From Peptostreptococcaceae bacterium (GTDB lineage: Bacteria; Bacillota; Clostridia; Peptostreptococcales; Peptostreptococcaceae), in NCBI GenBank assembly GCA_902363255.1, contig CABIZO010000002.1, positions 310,001 through 374,000 on the forward strand: DNA of 64,000 bases. The letters are read 5' to 3'. Each line of letters starts with the position of its first letter. Position 1 is the first letter of the stretch. Both the position numbers and the translations under genes were made by a program. Positions 17,094 through 24,868 of the stretch are shown piece after piece. The notes below the pieces were generated by a model, which ran no database searches, was not told the DNA's origin, and was given only the letters and a program-made list of their open reading frames with translations.

Positions 17094-17137
17094 AAATTAT
17101 AGTCTACAAAGCCTGAGTTTATACTCAGGCTTTTCTT
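17089..17137 (+). terminator. SAM-controlled terminator and antiterminator
   Basis: The terminator is GCCTGAGT (17111-17118), 4-base loop, ACTCAGGC (17123-17130), then TTTTCTT. A competing antiterminator is visible: AGTATAAA (17089-17096) is the exact complement of TTTATACT (17118-17125), overlapping both the 3' strand of riboswitch P1 and the terminator stem. Confidence 0.88.
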
Positions 17138-17187
17138 ATATTTGGGGATAAAGAAGTAGTTAACGGAATATTAAGGGGGATTTGAAT

Positions 17188-18396
17188 ATGAAAATAGCAA
17201 TACTTGGATATGGAACAGTTGGGAAAGGTCTAGTAGATATGATAGACAGCAATAAAGAAAAAAGAGATATAGAAATAGAAAGTATATTAGTTAGAGATAA
17301 GAATAAACATAATGATTCAAAATACGCACATTTAATTACAGAGGACATAGAAGAAGTATTTAGTAAAGATTTTGATATATTAGTAGAATTAATAGGAGGG
17401 CTGAATCCTGCTTATAAATATATAAAAAGAGCATTAGAAAATAAAATAAATGTAGTTACTGCCAATAAAGATATGCTAGCAGAGTACGGTGATAAACTTG
17501 TAAAAATAGCAAAAGAAAATAATGTTAGCTTGAGGTTTGAGGCATCTGTAGGTGGAGGAATTCCTGTGATTAAACCACTTATAGAGTCATTGGAAGGAAA
17601 CTTGATAGAGAGTATGTATGCAATTTTAAATGGAACTACAAACTATATTTTGAGTAAAATGCATGATAAAAATTTATCTTATAAAGAAGTTTTAAAAGAA
17701 GCTCAGGAGTTAGGATTTGCAGAATCTAATCCAGAAGCTGATGTTGAAGGTTATGATGCTGCTAGAAAATTATCTATTTTATCAACATTAGCTTATGACA
17801 GAAGAGTTTATTGGAAAGATTTTTACTTAGAAGGCATTTCAAAGATTGATATGAAAGATATTTATTATGCAAAGAAATTAGGGTGTAAAATAAAGTTAGT
17901 TGGTCAAAGTAAATTAAATAATGAAAAAGTTAGTGGGTATGTAAGACCAGTTCTTGTAGATAATGATAGCTTACTTTCAAGAATAGACAACGAATATAAT
18001 ATAGTAGTTTTCAATGGCAATTCTGTGGGAGAAGTTTCCTTTGTTGGGAAAGGTGCAGGTAAAGAGCCTACAGGAAGTGCTGCTTATGCAGATGTAATAG
18101 ATATATTTGACAAAAGAGTATGTAATATTGATTCATTTACGAAGGAAAAAATAGAAGTAGAAAAAACAATAAATCATAGTTGTCAGGCTTTATTAAGATT
18201 TAAATTTCCTAAAAAGGAGAAAATTATAGAGCTTATAAATGACTGTGTATATGACCATGAAGTAATAGATTCTAATGAGGAAGAGTTGGTTGTAATGGTT
18301 TCTGTTGGTTCTGAGTATGAAATAAACAATGTATTATGTTTTATAAATAATAAAGGATATTGTAAAGAAAGTACAAGATTATTAAAAATAATTTAA
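17188..18396 (+). CDS. hom: Homoserine dehydrogenase
   Basis: A 402-residue enzyme reducing aspartate semialdehyde to homoserine, the branch point to methionine and threonine. The Rossmann motif is ILGYGTVGKG, followed by VTANKDMLAEYG with the catalytic Lys region, FEASVGGGIPVI, LNGTTNYIL and NPEADVEGYDAARKL. The C-terminal 75 residues look like a diverged ACT domain (LVVMVSVGSEYEINNVL), as in other homoserine dehydrogenases. I choose the ATG at 17188, 7 bases after AGGGGGA; a TTG two codons earlier touches the ribosome binding site. Control by a SAM riboswitch ties this copy to methionine rather than threonine supply. Confidence 0.93.
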   Translation: MKIAILGYGTVGKGLVDMIDSNKEKRDIEIESILVRDKNKHNDSKYAHLITEDIEEVFSKDFDILVELIGGLNPAYKYIKRALENKINVVTANKDMLAEYGDKLVKIAKENNVSLRFEASVGGGIPVIKPLIESLEGNLIESMYAILNGTTNYILSKMHDKNLSYKEVLKEAQELGFAESNPEADVEGYDAARKLSILSTLAYDRRVYWKDFYLEGISKIDMKDIYYAKKLGCKIKLVGQSKLNNEKVSGYVRPVLVDNDSLLSRIDNEYNIVVFNGNSVGEVSFVGKGAGKEPTGSAAYADVIDIFDKRVCNIDSFTKEKIEVEKTINHSCQALLRFKFPKKEKIIELINDCVYDHEVIDSNEEELVVMVSVGSEYEINNVLCFINNKGYCKESTRLLKII

Positions 18397-18561
18397 TCAT
18401 ATGATATGGTCCATATTTGTGATATTATAGTAAGGTATGAAATCTAAATAAGATAAGTGATGAAAAGTTAATATAGAGTTAATGTAAATTTGCTAAATAT
18501 AAAATATAGGTTAATTAACTATTATTAAGAAGTAATTTTGACATGGAGGAATAATTTACTG

Positions 18562-19245
18562 ATGATAAAAGAACAAATAAAGGATCAAATTATAAAAGGT
18601 TTAATTGATGATAATGTTATAGACTTATTTCAACGTAACATGATGCCTCTTAATCAGCTTATGTCATATTATCGTTGTGCAATTATGGAAGTAGAAACAA
18701 AGTTTAAAGTGTTGAATGAGCAATTTTCTCTTCAATATGATAGAAATCCAATAGAAACAATAAAATCTAGATTAAAGTCACCAGAAGGTATAGTAAAGAA
18801 ATTAAAGAGAAAAGATTATCCATTTTCTCTTGAATCAATAGAGAAAAATATAAATGATATTGCAGGAATTAGGGTGATTTGTTCATTTCCAGAGGATATA
18901 TACTTATTGGCAGAATGTTTACTGCAACAAGATGATATAACTTTAGTAGAAGTTAAAGACTATATAAAAAATCCTAAGGAAAGTGGATATAGAAGCTTAC
19001 ATTTAATTATAGAGGTGCCGATTTTCTTAGAAAATGAAAAGAAAAATATGAAGGTTGAAGTTCAACTTAGAACCATAGCAATGGATTTTTGGGCAAGTTT
19101 GGAGCATAAATTACGTTATAAAAAAGATATACCTCAAGGAGAAGCAGACAGGCTAGCTAAAGAATTAGTTGAATGTGCTGAAATTAGTGCTGACCTTGAT
19201 AATCGTATGGAACAAATAAGAAATAGAATACTACAAAATAGTTAA
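18562..19245 (+). CDS. relQ: Small alarmone synthetase (RelQ/YjbM-like GTP pyrophosphokinase)
   Basis: A 227-residue single-domain (p)ppGpp synthetase that transfers pyrophosphate from ATP to GDP or GTP; no hydrolase, TGS or ACT domain is present. Family motifs: RLKSPEGIVKKLKRK, INDIAGIRVICSF, YIKNPKESGYRSLHLII and VEVQLRTIAMDFWASLEHKL. The order and length match B. subtilis YjbM. The start is taken at ATG 18562 with TGGAGGA 11 bases upstream; a TTG at 18538 would add eight residues. It is monocistronic with its own terminator. Confidence 0.9.
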   Translation: MIKEQIKDQIIKGLIDDNVIDLFQRNMMPLNQLMSYYRCAIMEVETKFKVLNEQFSLQYDRNPIETIKSRLKSPEGIVKKLKRKDYPFSLESIEKNINDIAGIRVICSFPEDIYLLAECLLQQDDITLVEVKDYIKNPKESGYRSLHLIIEVPIFLENEKKNMKVEVQLRTIAMDFWASLEHKLRYKKDIPQGEADRLAKELVECAEISADLDNRMEQIRNRILQNS

Positions 19246-19252
19246 TAAATAG

Positions 19253-19287
19253 AGTCATATGGATTAATACCCATATGACTTTTTTTA
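19253..19287 (+). terminator. Terminator of the alarmone synthetase gene
   Basis: AGTCATATGG (19253-19262) pairs with CCATATGACT (19271-19280), 8-base loop, then seven T. Confidence 0.9.
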
Positions 19288-19475
19288 TTATTGGTATTCG
19301 TAAATTTCAACTATTTTAAGTATCGTTGGGTTACTTTTTAAGGAAGTTGTATTATGAATGAGCAAAATCTTTACTAAATTGGATATAAATCTTGAATTAT
19401 TGTTTATATATAAATTATAAAAATAAAAAATACTAATACTAATGATAGATTATATAAAATTTAGGAGGGATAATT

Positions 19476-19832
19476 ATGGATTTAAAAGAAATCATGCAAT
19501 ATAATACCTTTGTAGTAGTTGGAGATACTCTAAATGAACAAAAATATGCATATAAAATAAAACATGAGCTAATAAATAGCAATTACAAAGTATACTGTGT
19601 TGGCAAAGAACTGAAGTCTTTAAATGATGTGGAGGAAGAAATTGATATAATTGATTTGTGCATTAATCCTCCTGCTGGATTAAAGTTATTGAAGGAAAAT
19701 AAGAAGAGTTTTAAATGCATTGTCATACAACCAGGAGCTGGTAGCGATGAAATTACTAAGTTTTTGGATGAAAATAATTATAAGTATATAGATGGTTGTT
19801 TATTAGTGGGAATTAGGCTATATTCTAAATGA
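19476..19832 (+). CDS. CoA-binding-domain (YccU-like) protein
   Basis: A 118-residue single-domain Rossmann-like protein. The features FVVVGDTLNEQKYAYKIKHEL, YKVYCVGKE, IDIIDLCINPPAG and CIVIQPGAGSDEI match the small CoA-binding domain family (E. coli YccU, B. subtilis YneT), which corresponds to the N-terminal part of succinyl-CoA synthetase alpha. The cellular role of stand-alone members is unknown. AGGAGG lies 6 bases upstream. It is followed 79 bases later by an unknown gene on the same strand. Confidence 0.82.
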   Translation: MDLKEIMQYNTFVVVGDTLNEQKYAYKIKHELINSNYKVYCVGKELKSLNDVEEEIDIIDLCINPPAGLKLLKENKKSFKCIVIQPGAGSDEITKFLDENNYKYIDGCLLVGIRLYSK

Positions 19833-19911
19833 CACTTTTAAATTTTTAAAAGGAAATCAACTTCATATGTAGAAATAATTAGAAAAAAATATATATTAGG
19901 GGGATTTCATT

Positions 19912-20427
19912 ATGAAATTAGATGATATATTAGAGAATATTTACTTTAAAGATGCAATTCATTTAAATGCTGACAAGGTAAATGAAGAAGATATAAAAAA
20001 TTTTATAAGTTTTATAAAAGAAAAAACAAATAAAGAAATGTATGATAAAATTTATGTTCAAGACTTATTTTCTTTAAAAAATAATCATTTCGTTTGTGCA
20101 AATAATAGAATTCTTAATAAATTTAAAATCATTTTATTTGACGATGATAATATTAATATAGCTGAAATGGATGAAAAACATCAGGGTAAAATATCAATCA
20201 TACCTTTTAGAAACATATTAAAAATGGAATTAGAAGAAGTTGAAGACCTGGTTAATTATTATTATGAGGCATATAGGCTTACTATAAATATGAAGGATGA
20301 TTCCATATTAATTTTAGATACGTCTACTACAATTAGTCAGATAAGAAAAGACAGCGATAAATTTTTAATTAATTTGAAAAAAACTTTTGATAAATACAAC
20401 AAAATAGAATGTGAAGAGTCTAATTAA
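19912..20427 (+). CDS. Unknown 171-residue cytoplasmic protein
   Basis: I do not recognise this protein. It has no signal peptide or membrane segment and is acidic and Lys/Asn-rich. Residues about 65-160 alternate short strands (NRILNKFKIILFDDDNINIA, GKISIIPFRNILKME, YRLTINMKDDSILILDTS) and end in a helix, a pattern reminiscent of a PH-like small beta barrel, but this is only an impression. AGGGGGA precedes the ATG. Its stop codon lies inside a terminator stem. Confidence 0.75.
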   Translation: MKLDDILENIYFKDAIHLNADKVNEEDIKNFISFIKEKTNKEMYDKIYVQDLFSLKNNHFVCANNRILNKFKIILFDDDNINIAEMDEKHQGKISIIPFRNILKMELEEVEDLVNYYYEAYRLTINMKDDSILILDTSTTISQIRKDSDKFLINLKKTFDKYNKIECEESN

Positions 20428-20443
20428 TTTTAGGCTCTTTTTT
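20415..20443 (+). terminator. Terminator overlapping the stop of the 19912 gene
   Basis: AGAGTCTAA (20415-20423) pairs with TTAGGCTCT (20430-20438), one G-T pair, 6-base loop, T tract. Confidence 0.85.
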
Positions 20444-20556
20444 AATTAAAAGGAATTTATCATATAAATTTATTTAACATTTGTAATAAAAAAGTTATAC
20501 TTATATTATGGTTTAAGAAAAATGTAAAATAATGTAGAAATGATAAGGAGAGACAT

Positions 20557-21402
20557 ATGAAATTATTTAAGACAAACAAATTTAGATCATTATTATTGGC
20601 AGGAGCATTGTCTTTATCATTATTCTTCGGGGGATGTTCTAGTACTACAACATTAAGTACAATATCTGGTTCAAATACAGCTCAAGAAAAATATGATAAA
20701 TCTGGTTTTGTACCAGAAGGATCGGAAGAAGCTACTGTAGAAAGAGTAGTTGATGGTGATACTGTAAAGGTAAAATTAAAAGATTCTGAAGATGTAGTTA
20801 CACTAAGATTATTATTAATAGACACACCAGAATCTGTGAAGCCTGGTGTTGATCCACAGCCATACTCAATAGATGCATCAAATTTTGCTAAAGAATCACT
20901 TCAAGCAGGAGATAAAGTATATCTTGAATATGATGATGGAAATAAAACTGACAAATACAATAGACATTTATGTTATTTATGGTTTTACAGCAAAGAAGAT
21001 AACAGTTGGAAAATGTTCAATGAAAGTCTTATAGAAAAAGGATTTGCAAGAGTTGGATATATTTATTCTCAAAAAAGACATCTAGACACTTTATATGCTG
21101 CTCAGGATAAAGCCAAGGCGAAGAAATTAAATATATGGTCAGTAGATGGATATGTTACAGACAAAGGATTTGATGTGGATGTATATAATAGCTCTAATAA
21201 AACATCATCTAATTCAACAAGTTCTAGTAATAATGCTCTTAATAGTAGTTCAAATGAAACTGTTTATGCCAATGGAGGTAGCTCAAGTTCAAATAAGTAC
21301 CATTCTTCTAGGGATGCTCATAGAATGAAAGGAGCTATAAAAATGACTGAATCACAAGCTAAATCAAAGGGATATGAAGCATGTGGATTATGCTATAAGT
21401 AA
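20557..21402 (+). CDS. Secreted thermonuclease-family lipoprotein
   Basis: A 281-residue exported protein with a lipobox (FFGGC, Cys 27). Residues about 58-200 form a staphylococcal-nuclease domain: ATVERVVDGDTVKVKL, TLRLLLIDTPES (active-site Arg and Glu), YNRHLCYLWF (second Arg) and GFARVGYIY. A Ser/Asn-rich linker (about 212-250) leads to a C-terminal 30-residue piece, YHSSRDAHRMKGAIKM followed by SKGYEACGLCYK, resembling the Ada-type metal-binding tail seen on some secreted nucleases but with fewer Cys. It probably degrades extracellular DNA or RNA at the cell surface. Confidence 0.9.
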   Translation: MKLFKTNKFRSLLLAGALSLSLFFGGCSSTTTLSTISGSNTAQEKYDKSGFVPEGSEEATVERVVDGDTVKVKLKDSEDVVTLRLLLIDTPESVKPGVDPQPYSIDASNFAKESLQAGDKVYLEYDDGNKTDKYNRHLCYLWFYSKEDNSWKMFNESLIEKGFARVGYIYSQKRHLDTLYAAQDKAKAKKLNIWSVDGYVTDKGFDVDVYNSSNKTSSNSTSSSNNALNSSSNETVYANGGSSSSNKYHSSRDAHRMKGAIKMTESQAKSKGYEACGLCYK

Positions 21403-21430
21403 ATGAATATATATTATACAATGATATTAT

Positions 21431-21484
21431 AAATAACCACACCTTAGAACTCAGAAGATTGAAATTACTAAGGTGTGGTTATTT
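21431..21484. terminator. Bidirectional terminator, nuclease/EamA
   Basis: A perfect 17-bp stem (21431-21447 with 21468-21484, core AACCACACCTTAG) and a 20-base loop, with T or A runs on both sides. It separates the convergent nuclease (+) and EamA (-) genes. Confidence 0.88.
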
Positions 21485-21585
21485 TTATACTGTAACTATC
21501 ATGAAGTGGGCTAACGCTCCTTATTAAATAATAAAAATAGTCCTATAATTATAATTAATAAGTTTAAAAACTATAGATAAATTCT

Positions 21586-22446
21586 TTAAAATAAAAGAGA
21601 TAAGGTTCCGATGGCAATAAGTAAAAGTCCTACAGCAGACTTTTTATTTAACTTCTCTTTAAATACTATATAAGAAAATGCTATAGTAACTAAAATACTT
21701 AGCTTATCTATAGGAACAACTATACTGGCAGGACCAGTTTGAAGAGCTCTATAATAGCATAACCATGATGCTCCTGTTGCTATACCTGATAAAACTAAGA
21801 AAATCCAACTGTTTTTATCGATATTTTTAATAGTATTTTGTTTTTTTGTTACAAATACAACAATCCATGCCATAATAAGAACAACTATAGTTCTAATTGC
21901 TGTCCCAAGAGTTGAATCTACATTTTCAATACCAATCTTTCCAAGAATAGAAGTTAAACTTGCAAAGACAGCTGAGCCCAAAGCATAAATAAACCAGGTA
22001 TTATTTTTCTTTTTAGAAACGACGCTTTCTTGCTTGCTTATCATTAAATATGTACCACTTCCTATTAAAATTATGGCGAATCCTTTTATAAGATTTATTT
22101 CTTCTCCTAATAAAATAAAAGCCATAAGCATTGTTAAAATAGTACTTGATTTATCTATTGGGGTAACCTTATTTACATCTCCAATCTGCAAAGCTTTGAA
22201 ATAGCAAAGCCATGAAGCTCCTGTTGCCACACCTGACAAAATAAGGAAAATCAAAGTTCTAGTACTAATTTGAGATATGGTATTTTGACTTCCTGCAACA
22301 AATACCATAATCCATGAAAAAATAAGTACGACAATAGTTCTAAGTGCAGTTGCCACATTTGAATCAGTATTTTTTATTCCACATTTTGCTAGAATAGAGG
22401 TTAATCCGGCAAAGAGTGCTGATCCAAAAGCAAATAAAATCCACAT
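21586..22446 (-). CDS. EamA/DMT-family transporter
   Basis: A 286-residue, ten-helix membrane protein made of two tandem EamA halves that repeat the same motifs: FGSALFAGLTSILAKCGI and LGSAVFASLTSILGKIGI, then GVATGASWLCYFKALQIGDV and GIATGASWLCYYRALQTGPA. The drug/metabolite transporter family exports amino acids, metabolites or drugs; specificity cannot be inferred. GGGAGGT lies 7 bases before the ATG. The spacing of 78 bases to the DUF3841 gene upstream on the same strand could allow co-transcription. Confidence 0.9.
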   Translation of the reverse strand: MWILFAFGSALFAGLTSILAKCGIKNTDSNVATALRTIVVLIFSWIMVFVAGSQNTISQISTRTLIFLILSGVATGASWLCYFKALQIGDVNKVTPIDKSSTILTMLMAFILLGEEINLIKGFAIILIGSGTYLMISKQESVVSKKKNNTWFIYALGSAVFASLTSILGKIGIENVDSTLGTAIRTIVVLIMAWIVVFVTKKQNTIKNIDKNSWIFLVLSGIATGASWLCYYRALQTGPASIVVPIDKLSILVTIAFSYIVFKEKLNKKSAVGLLLIAIGTLSLLF

Positions 22447-22524
22447 GATGTCTACCTCCCTTTAAGTTATGTATAATGATTTTTATTATCAATTGAACTT
22501 TGATTATATCATAATTAATTAGAA

Positions 22525-23154
22525 TTAGATATATTTAAATAAATCATCACCGGGATAAACAATATGTTTTACCCATTCTTTTTTTATCTCCCAAAGGTTG
22601 CCGCAAACAGAGAATATATCTAGATTATTTAAATCACCTACATCGAAGGTTCTTTTCCAACTTTCCTTAATTCGTCTTTCTTCTTCAGGAAACATTCCTT
22701 TAAATTTACCAATCATAAATTTATAACTATCAATTAAGCTTAATCTAGTTGGACATATGCCTAAAGAGTTTATATGCTTTTCATATTCTATACGATCATC
22801 TTCATCTTTTGGTAAATAAAAGCGATTAAGTACATAATCCCACTTTTGGTCATTAAAATACAATACCTTATCTTTTGGAACGTCTAAAATATAAACAACA
22901 GTACCTTCTATTGGTTTTAGACAATTTTTCTCACTAATAGAGCACCAAATAGGTAACTCAGCATCGGAAGGCTTTTCAAGTAATTTACAAGCTTCACTTG
23001 TATACCAATCGTAACTTTCTAAAAAGAAATCAGCTATATCTCCAAAGTGAAGTCTTACGTATGATCTATTATTAATGATTCTACCTTTATTTTTTAATTG
23101 ATATAAAGTTTTATCATTTTGTCTTGTATACAGTCTTATAGTATCCCTATTCAT
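22525..23154 (-). CDS. DUF3841-family protein
   Basis: A 209-residue soluble protein resembling the DUF3841 family. Recognisable stretches are IRLYTRQNDKTLYQLKNKG near the start, PIWCSISEKNCLKP, VVYILDVPKDKVLYFND and the Trp-rich end NLWEIKKEWVKHI. Family members are of unknown function. AAGGAGA lies 7 bases before the ATG. It may share a transcript with the EamA transporter downstream, but nothing else links the two. Confidence 0.72.
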   Translation of the reverse strand: MNRDTIRLYTRQNDKTLYQLKNKGRIINNRSYVRLHFGDIADFFLESYDWYTSEACKLLEKPSDAELPIWCSISEKNCLKPIEGTVVYILDVPKDKVLYFNDQKWDYVLNRFYLPKDEDDRIEYEKHINSLGICPTRLSLIDSYKFMIGKFKGMFPEEERRIKESWKRTFDVGDLNNLDIFSVCGNLWEIKKEWVKHIVYPGDDLFKYI

Positions 23155-23354
23155 AGTAATTCTCCTTAAGAATCAATTTAATATATAAAATAAATGCTTT
23201 ATATTTAAATAGTATTTATCATATTTATTTTTTGCAATATGTACTTATATTGAAGATTTCATTTATGATATAAATATGGATTATGTAGGATTATAAAAAA
23301 TATATATAAATTTATATAATAATAAAATTTATTTTGATTTTTTTGTGAAAATTT

Positions 23355-23380
23355 AAAACCTTTTATAAGAAATCCATGTC
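23355..23380 (+). promoter_or_regulatory. Candidate ECF-type autoregulatory promoter
   Basis: AAAACCTTTT (23355-23364) resembles the TGAAACCTTT -35 class of ECF sigma factors, and TGTC (23377-23380) lies at -10 distance with about 17 bases between AAC and TGTC. It would give a leader of about 17 bases before the ATG at 23403. The -10 is one base off the usual CGTC. Confidence 0.35.
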
Positions 23381-23402
23381 TACAAAAATGAAGGGAGCAG
23401 TC

Positions 23403-23930
23403 ATGGAAGATATACTTTTAGTAAAAAGAGCTATCAAAGGTGATAGAGATGCATTTGAAGAGTTGATAAATATGTACTTTGATAGATTATATAAAGAAGC
23501 ATATTTGAGAAGTAAGCATGAAGAAGACGCAAAAGAAATAGTACAAGAAACAATTTATAAAGCCTATAGAAATATAAAAAGCTTAAAAGAACCAAAATAT
23601 TTCAAAACTTGGCTAAGTAAAATTTTGATAAATGTTTCAAATGACTTTATGAGAAAAAATGGAATGATTGAATTGGAACATGATGAAAAGGACTATATCA
23701 AAAAAATACATAATGATGATGAAGTGGAAATCAAAATTGATTTATATAATGCAATGGATGAACTGGAAGACAAATATAAAGATGTAATCATACTTAGATA
23801 TATAGAAGATTTGAAGGTTGAAGAAATCTCCAAAATTTTGGAACGTCCTGTGAATACCATAAAGACACATATTAGAAAAGCAATTAAGGATATGAAAAAT
23901 CTGCTAAAGGAGGATTACATTAATGACTAA
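23403..23930 (+). CDS. ECF-type RNA polymerase sigma factor
   Basis: A 175-residue sigma-70-family protein. Region 2 covers residues about 5-75 (DRDAFEELINMYFDRLYKEA, then EEDAKEIVQETIYKAYRNI and FKTWLSKILINVSNDFMRK), and region 4 about 105-165 (LEDKYKDVIILRYIEDLKVE and ILERPVNTIKTHIRKAIKDM). Start chosen at ATG 23403 because AGGGAG lies 5 bases upstream; an earlier in-frame ATG (23376) lies within the candidate promoter. It overlaps the next gene by 8 bases, the usual arrangement of sigma and anti-sigma. Confidence 0.92.
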   Translation: MEDILLVKRAIKGDRDAFEELINMYFDRLYKEAYLRSKHEEDAKEIVQETIYKAYRNIKSLKEPKYFKTWLSKILINVSNDFMRKNGMIELEHDEKDYIKKIHNDDEVEIKIDLYNAMDELEDKYKDVIILRYIEDLKVEEISKILERPVNTIKTHIRKAIKDMKNLLKEDYIND

Positions 23931-24789
23931 AAAGAAAAAAGATATTAACTTAGATAAAGAATTAAATGAAAATATGGATGATGTCACAATTGAAGACATT
24001 GATAAAGAAATGGAAGACTTTTATATAGATGAAGAAAAAATAGAAAATATCAAGTATAACTTTGACAAAGAAAGTTTTATAAAAGATACAATAGATAAAG
24101 CTGAAAAAGATATGAGAAAAAGTAAAATGAAAAAGAGATATATTAAAATAGCTGCAAGTATAGTCATTTTATTTTCTATAGGTCTATATAGTCCAGCTTT
24201 AGCTTATCGTATACCACCATTAATGAAAGCATTGGAAAAAATGAATGATGCTTTAAAAATAGATGAAATCACTTCTACTTTAGAAATTGATACTTTAATA
24301 CCAAAAGCTGTAGTTGAAAATGATAAAATTCATTTTGTAAAAATAACAAGATATAAAGTAGAAAAAGAAAATGAAGATGAAGATATGAAAGAAGATGGTA
24401 GTGAAGATAGTAATGAAGAGAATAAGGGAAGTAATGAGGCAAATGAAGAGCAAAATAATGAAAATATAGTTTATGATGAGTATGGCGTAGTAAACTTTAT
24501 ACATCAGATGGCAAATCAAATTATTAATCCTGCTGATGGGAAGAAGTTTGGTGTAATTAATATAACTCCAGAAAATATTGATATAGCTTTAAAGTCAATT
24601 AAAAATATTAATAATGATGAGGCCAGAGACTATTTAAAGAAAGAGCTTACAAGATGGAAAAATGGAGATTTTGACAATGCAGTTGAAGTTCACAATTACG
24701 TATGGCATATGTTAGATGGGCAGATTGGAATTGCAGTATCTCCTGATGAACAAGAAATAAATAAAATTAGAGAGAAATACTTTAAATAA
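23923..24789 (+). CDS. Probable membrane anti-sigma factor
   Basis: A 288-residue protein with a charged cytoplasmic N-terminal part (residues 1-72), one membrane segment (about 73-93, IAASIVILFSIGLYSPALAY) and an extracytoplasmic region. The latter has a DUF4179-like start (YRIPPLMKALEKMNDALK), an acidic Glu/Asn-rich linker (about 145-185) and a C-terminal module, HQMANQIINPADGKKFGVIN to HNYVWHMLDGQIGIA, like the DUF6241 family. Topology and translational overlap with the ECF gene support an anti-sigma role. No zinc-binding HxxxCxxC anti-sigma motif is present. AAGGAGG supplies the ribosome binding site. Confidence 0.75.
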   Translation: MTKKKKDINLDKELNENMDDVTIEDIDKEMEDFYIDEEKIENIKYNFDKESFIKDTIDKAEKDMRKSKMKKRYIKIAASIVILFSIGLYSPALAYRIPPLMKALEKMNDALKIDEITSTLEIDTLIPKAVVENDKIHFVKITRYKVEKENEDEDMKEDGSEDSNEENKGSNEANEEQNNENIVYDEYGVVNFIHQMANQIINPADGKKFGVINITPENIDIALKSIKNINNDEARDYLKKELTRWKNGDFDNAVEVHNYVWHMLDGQIGIAVSPDEQEINKIREKYFK

Positions 24790-24792
24790 AGT

Positions 24793-24842
24793 ATGGCGCC
24801 AACGAGATTGTATTGACTATCGCTGCAGGCAATAACTGTGCT
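24793..24842 (-). repeat. Diverged copy of an intergenic structured repeat
   Basis: Read on the - strand, this segment shares TTGCCTG-AGC-TAGT and ATCTCGTTG, in the same order and nearly the same spacing, with the element at 54401-54484. It lies between the anti-sigma gene and the third gene of that operon. Confidence 0.45.
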
Positions 24843-24868
24843 TAGAATATATGAAATGGGAGGGTAAA

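Noticed and set aside
21146..21328. Second + strand frame inside the nuclease gene
   Set aside because: Frame shadow of the Ser/Asn-rich linker; no start signal.
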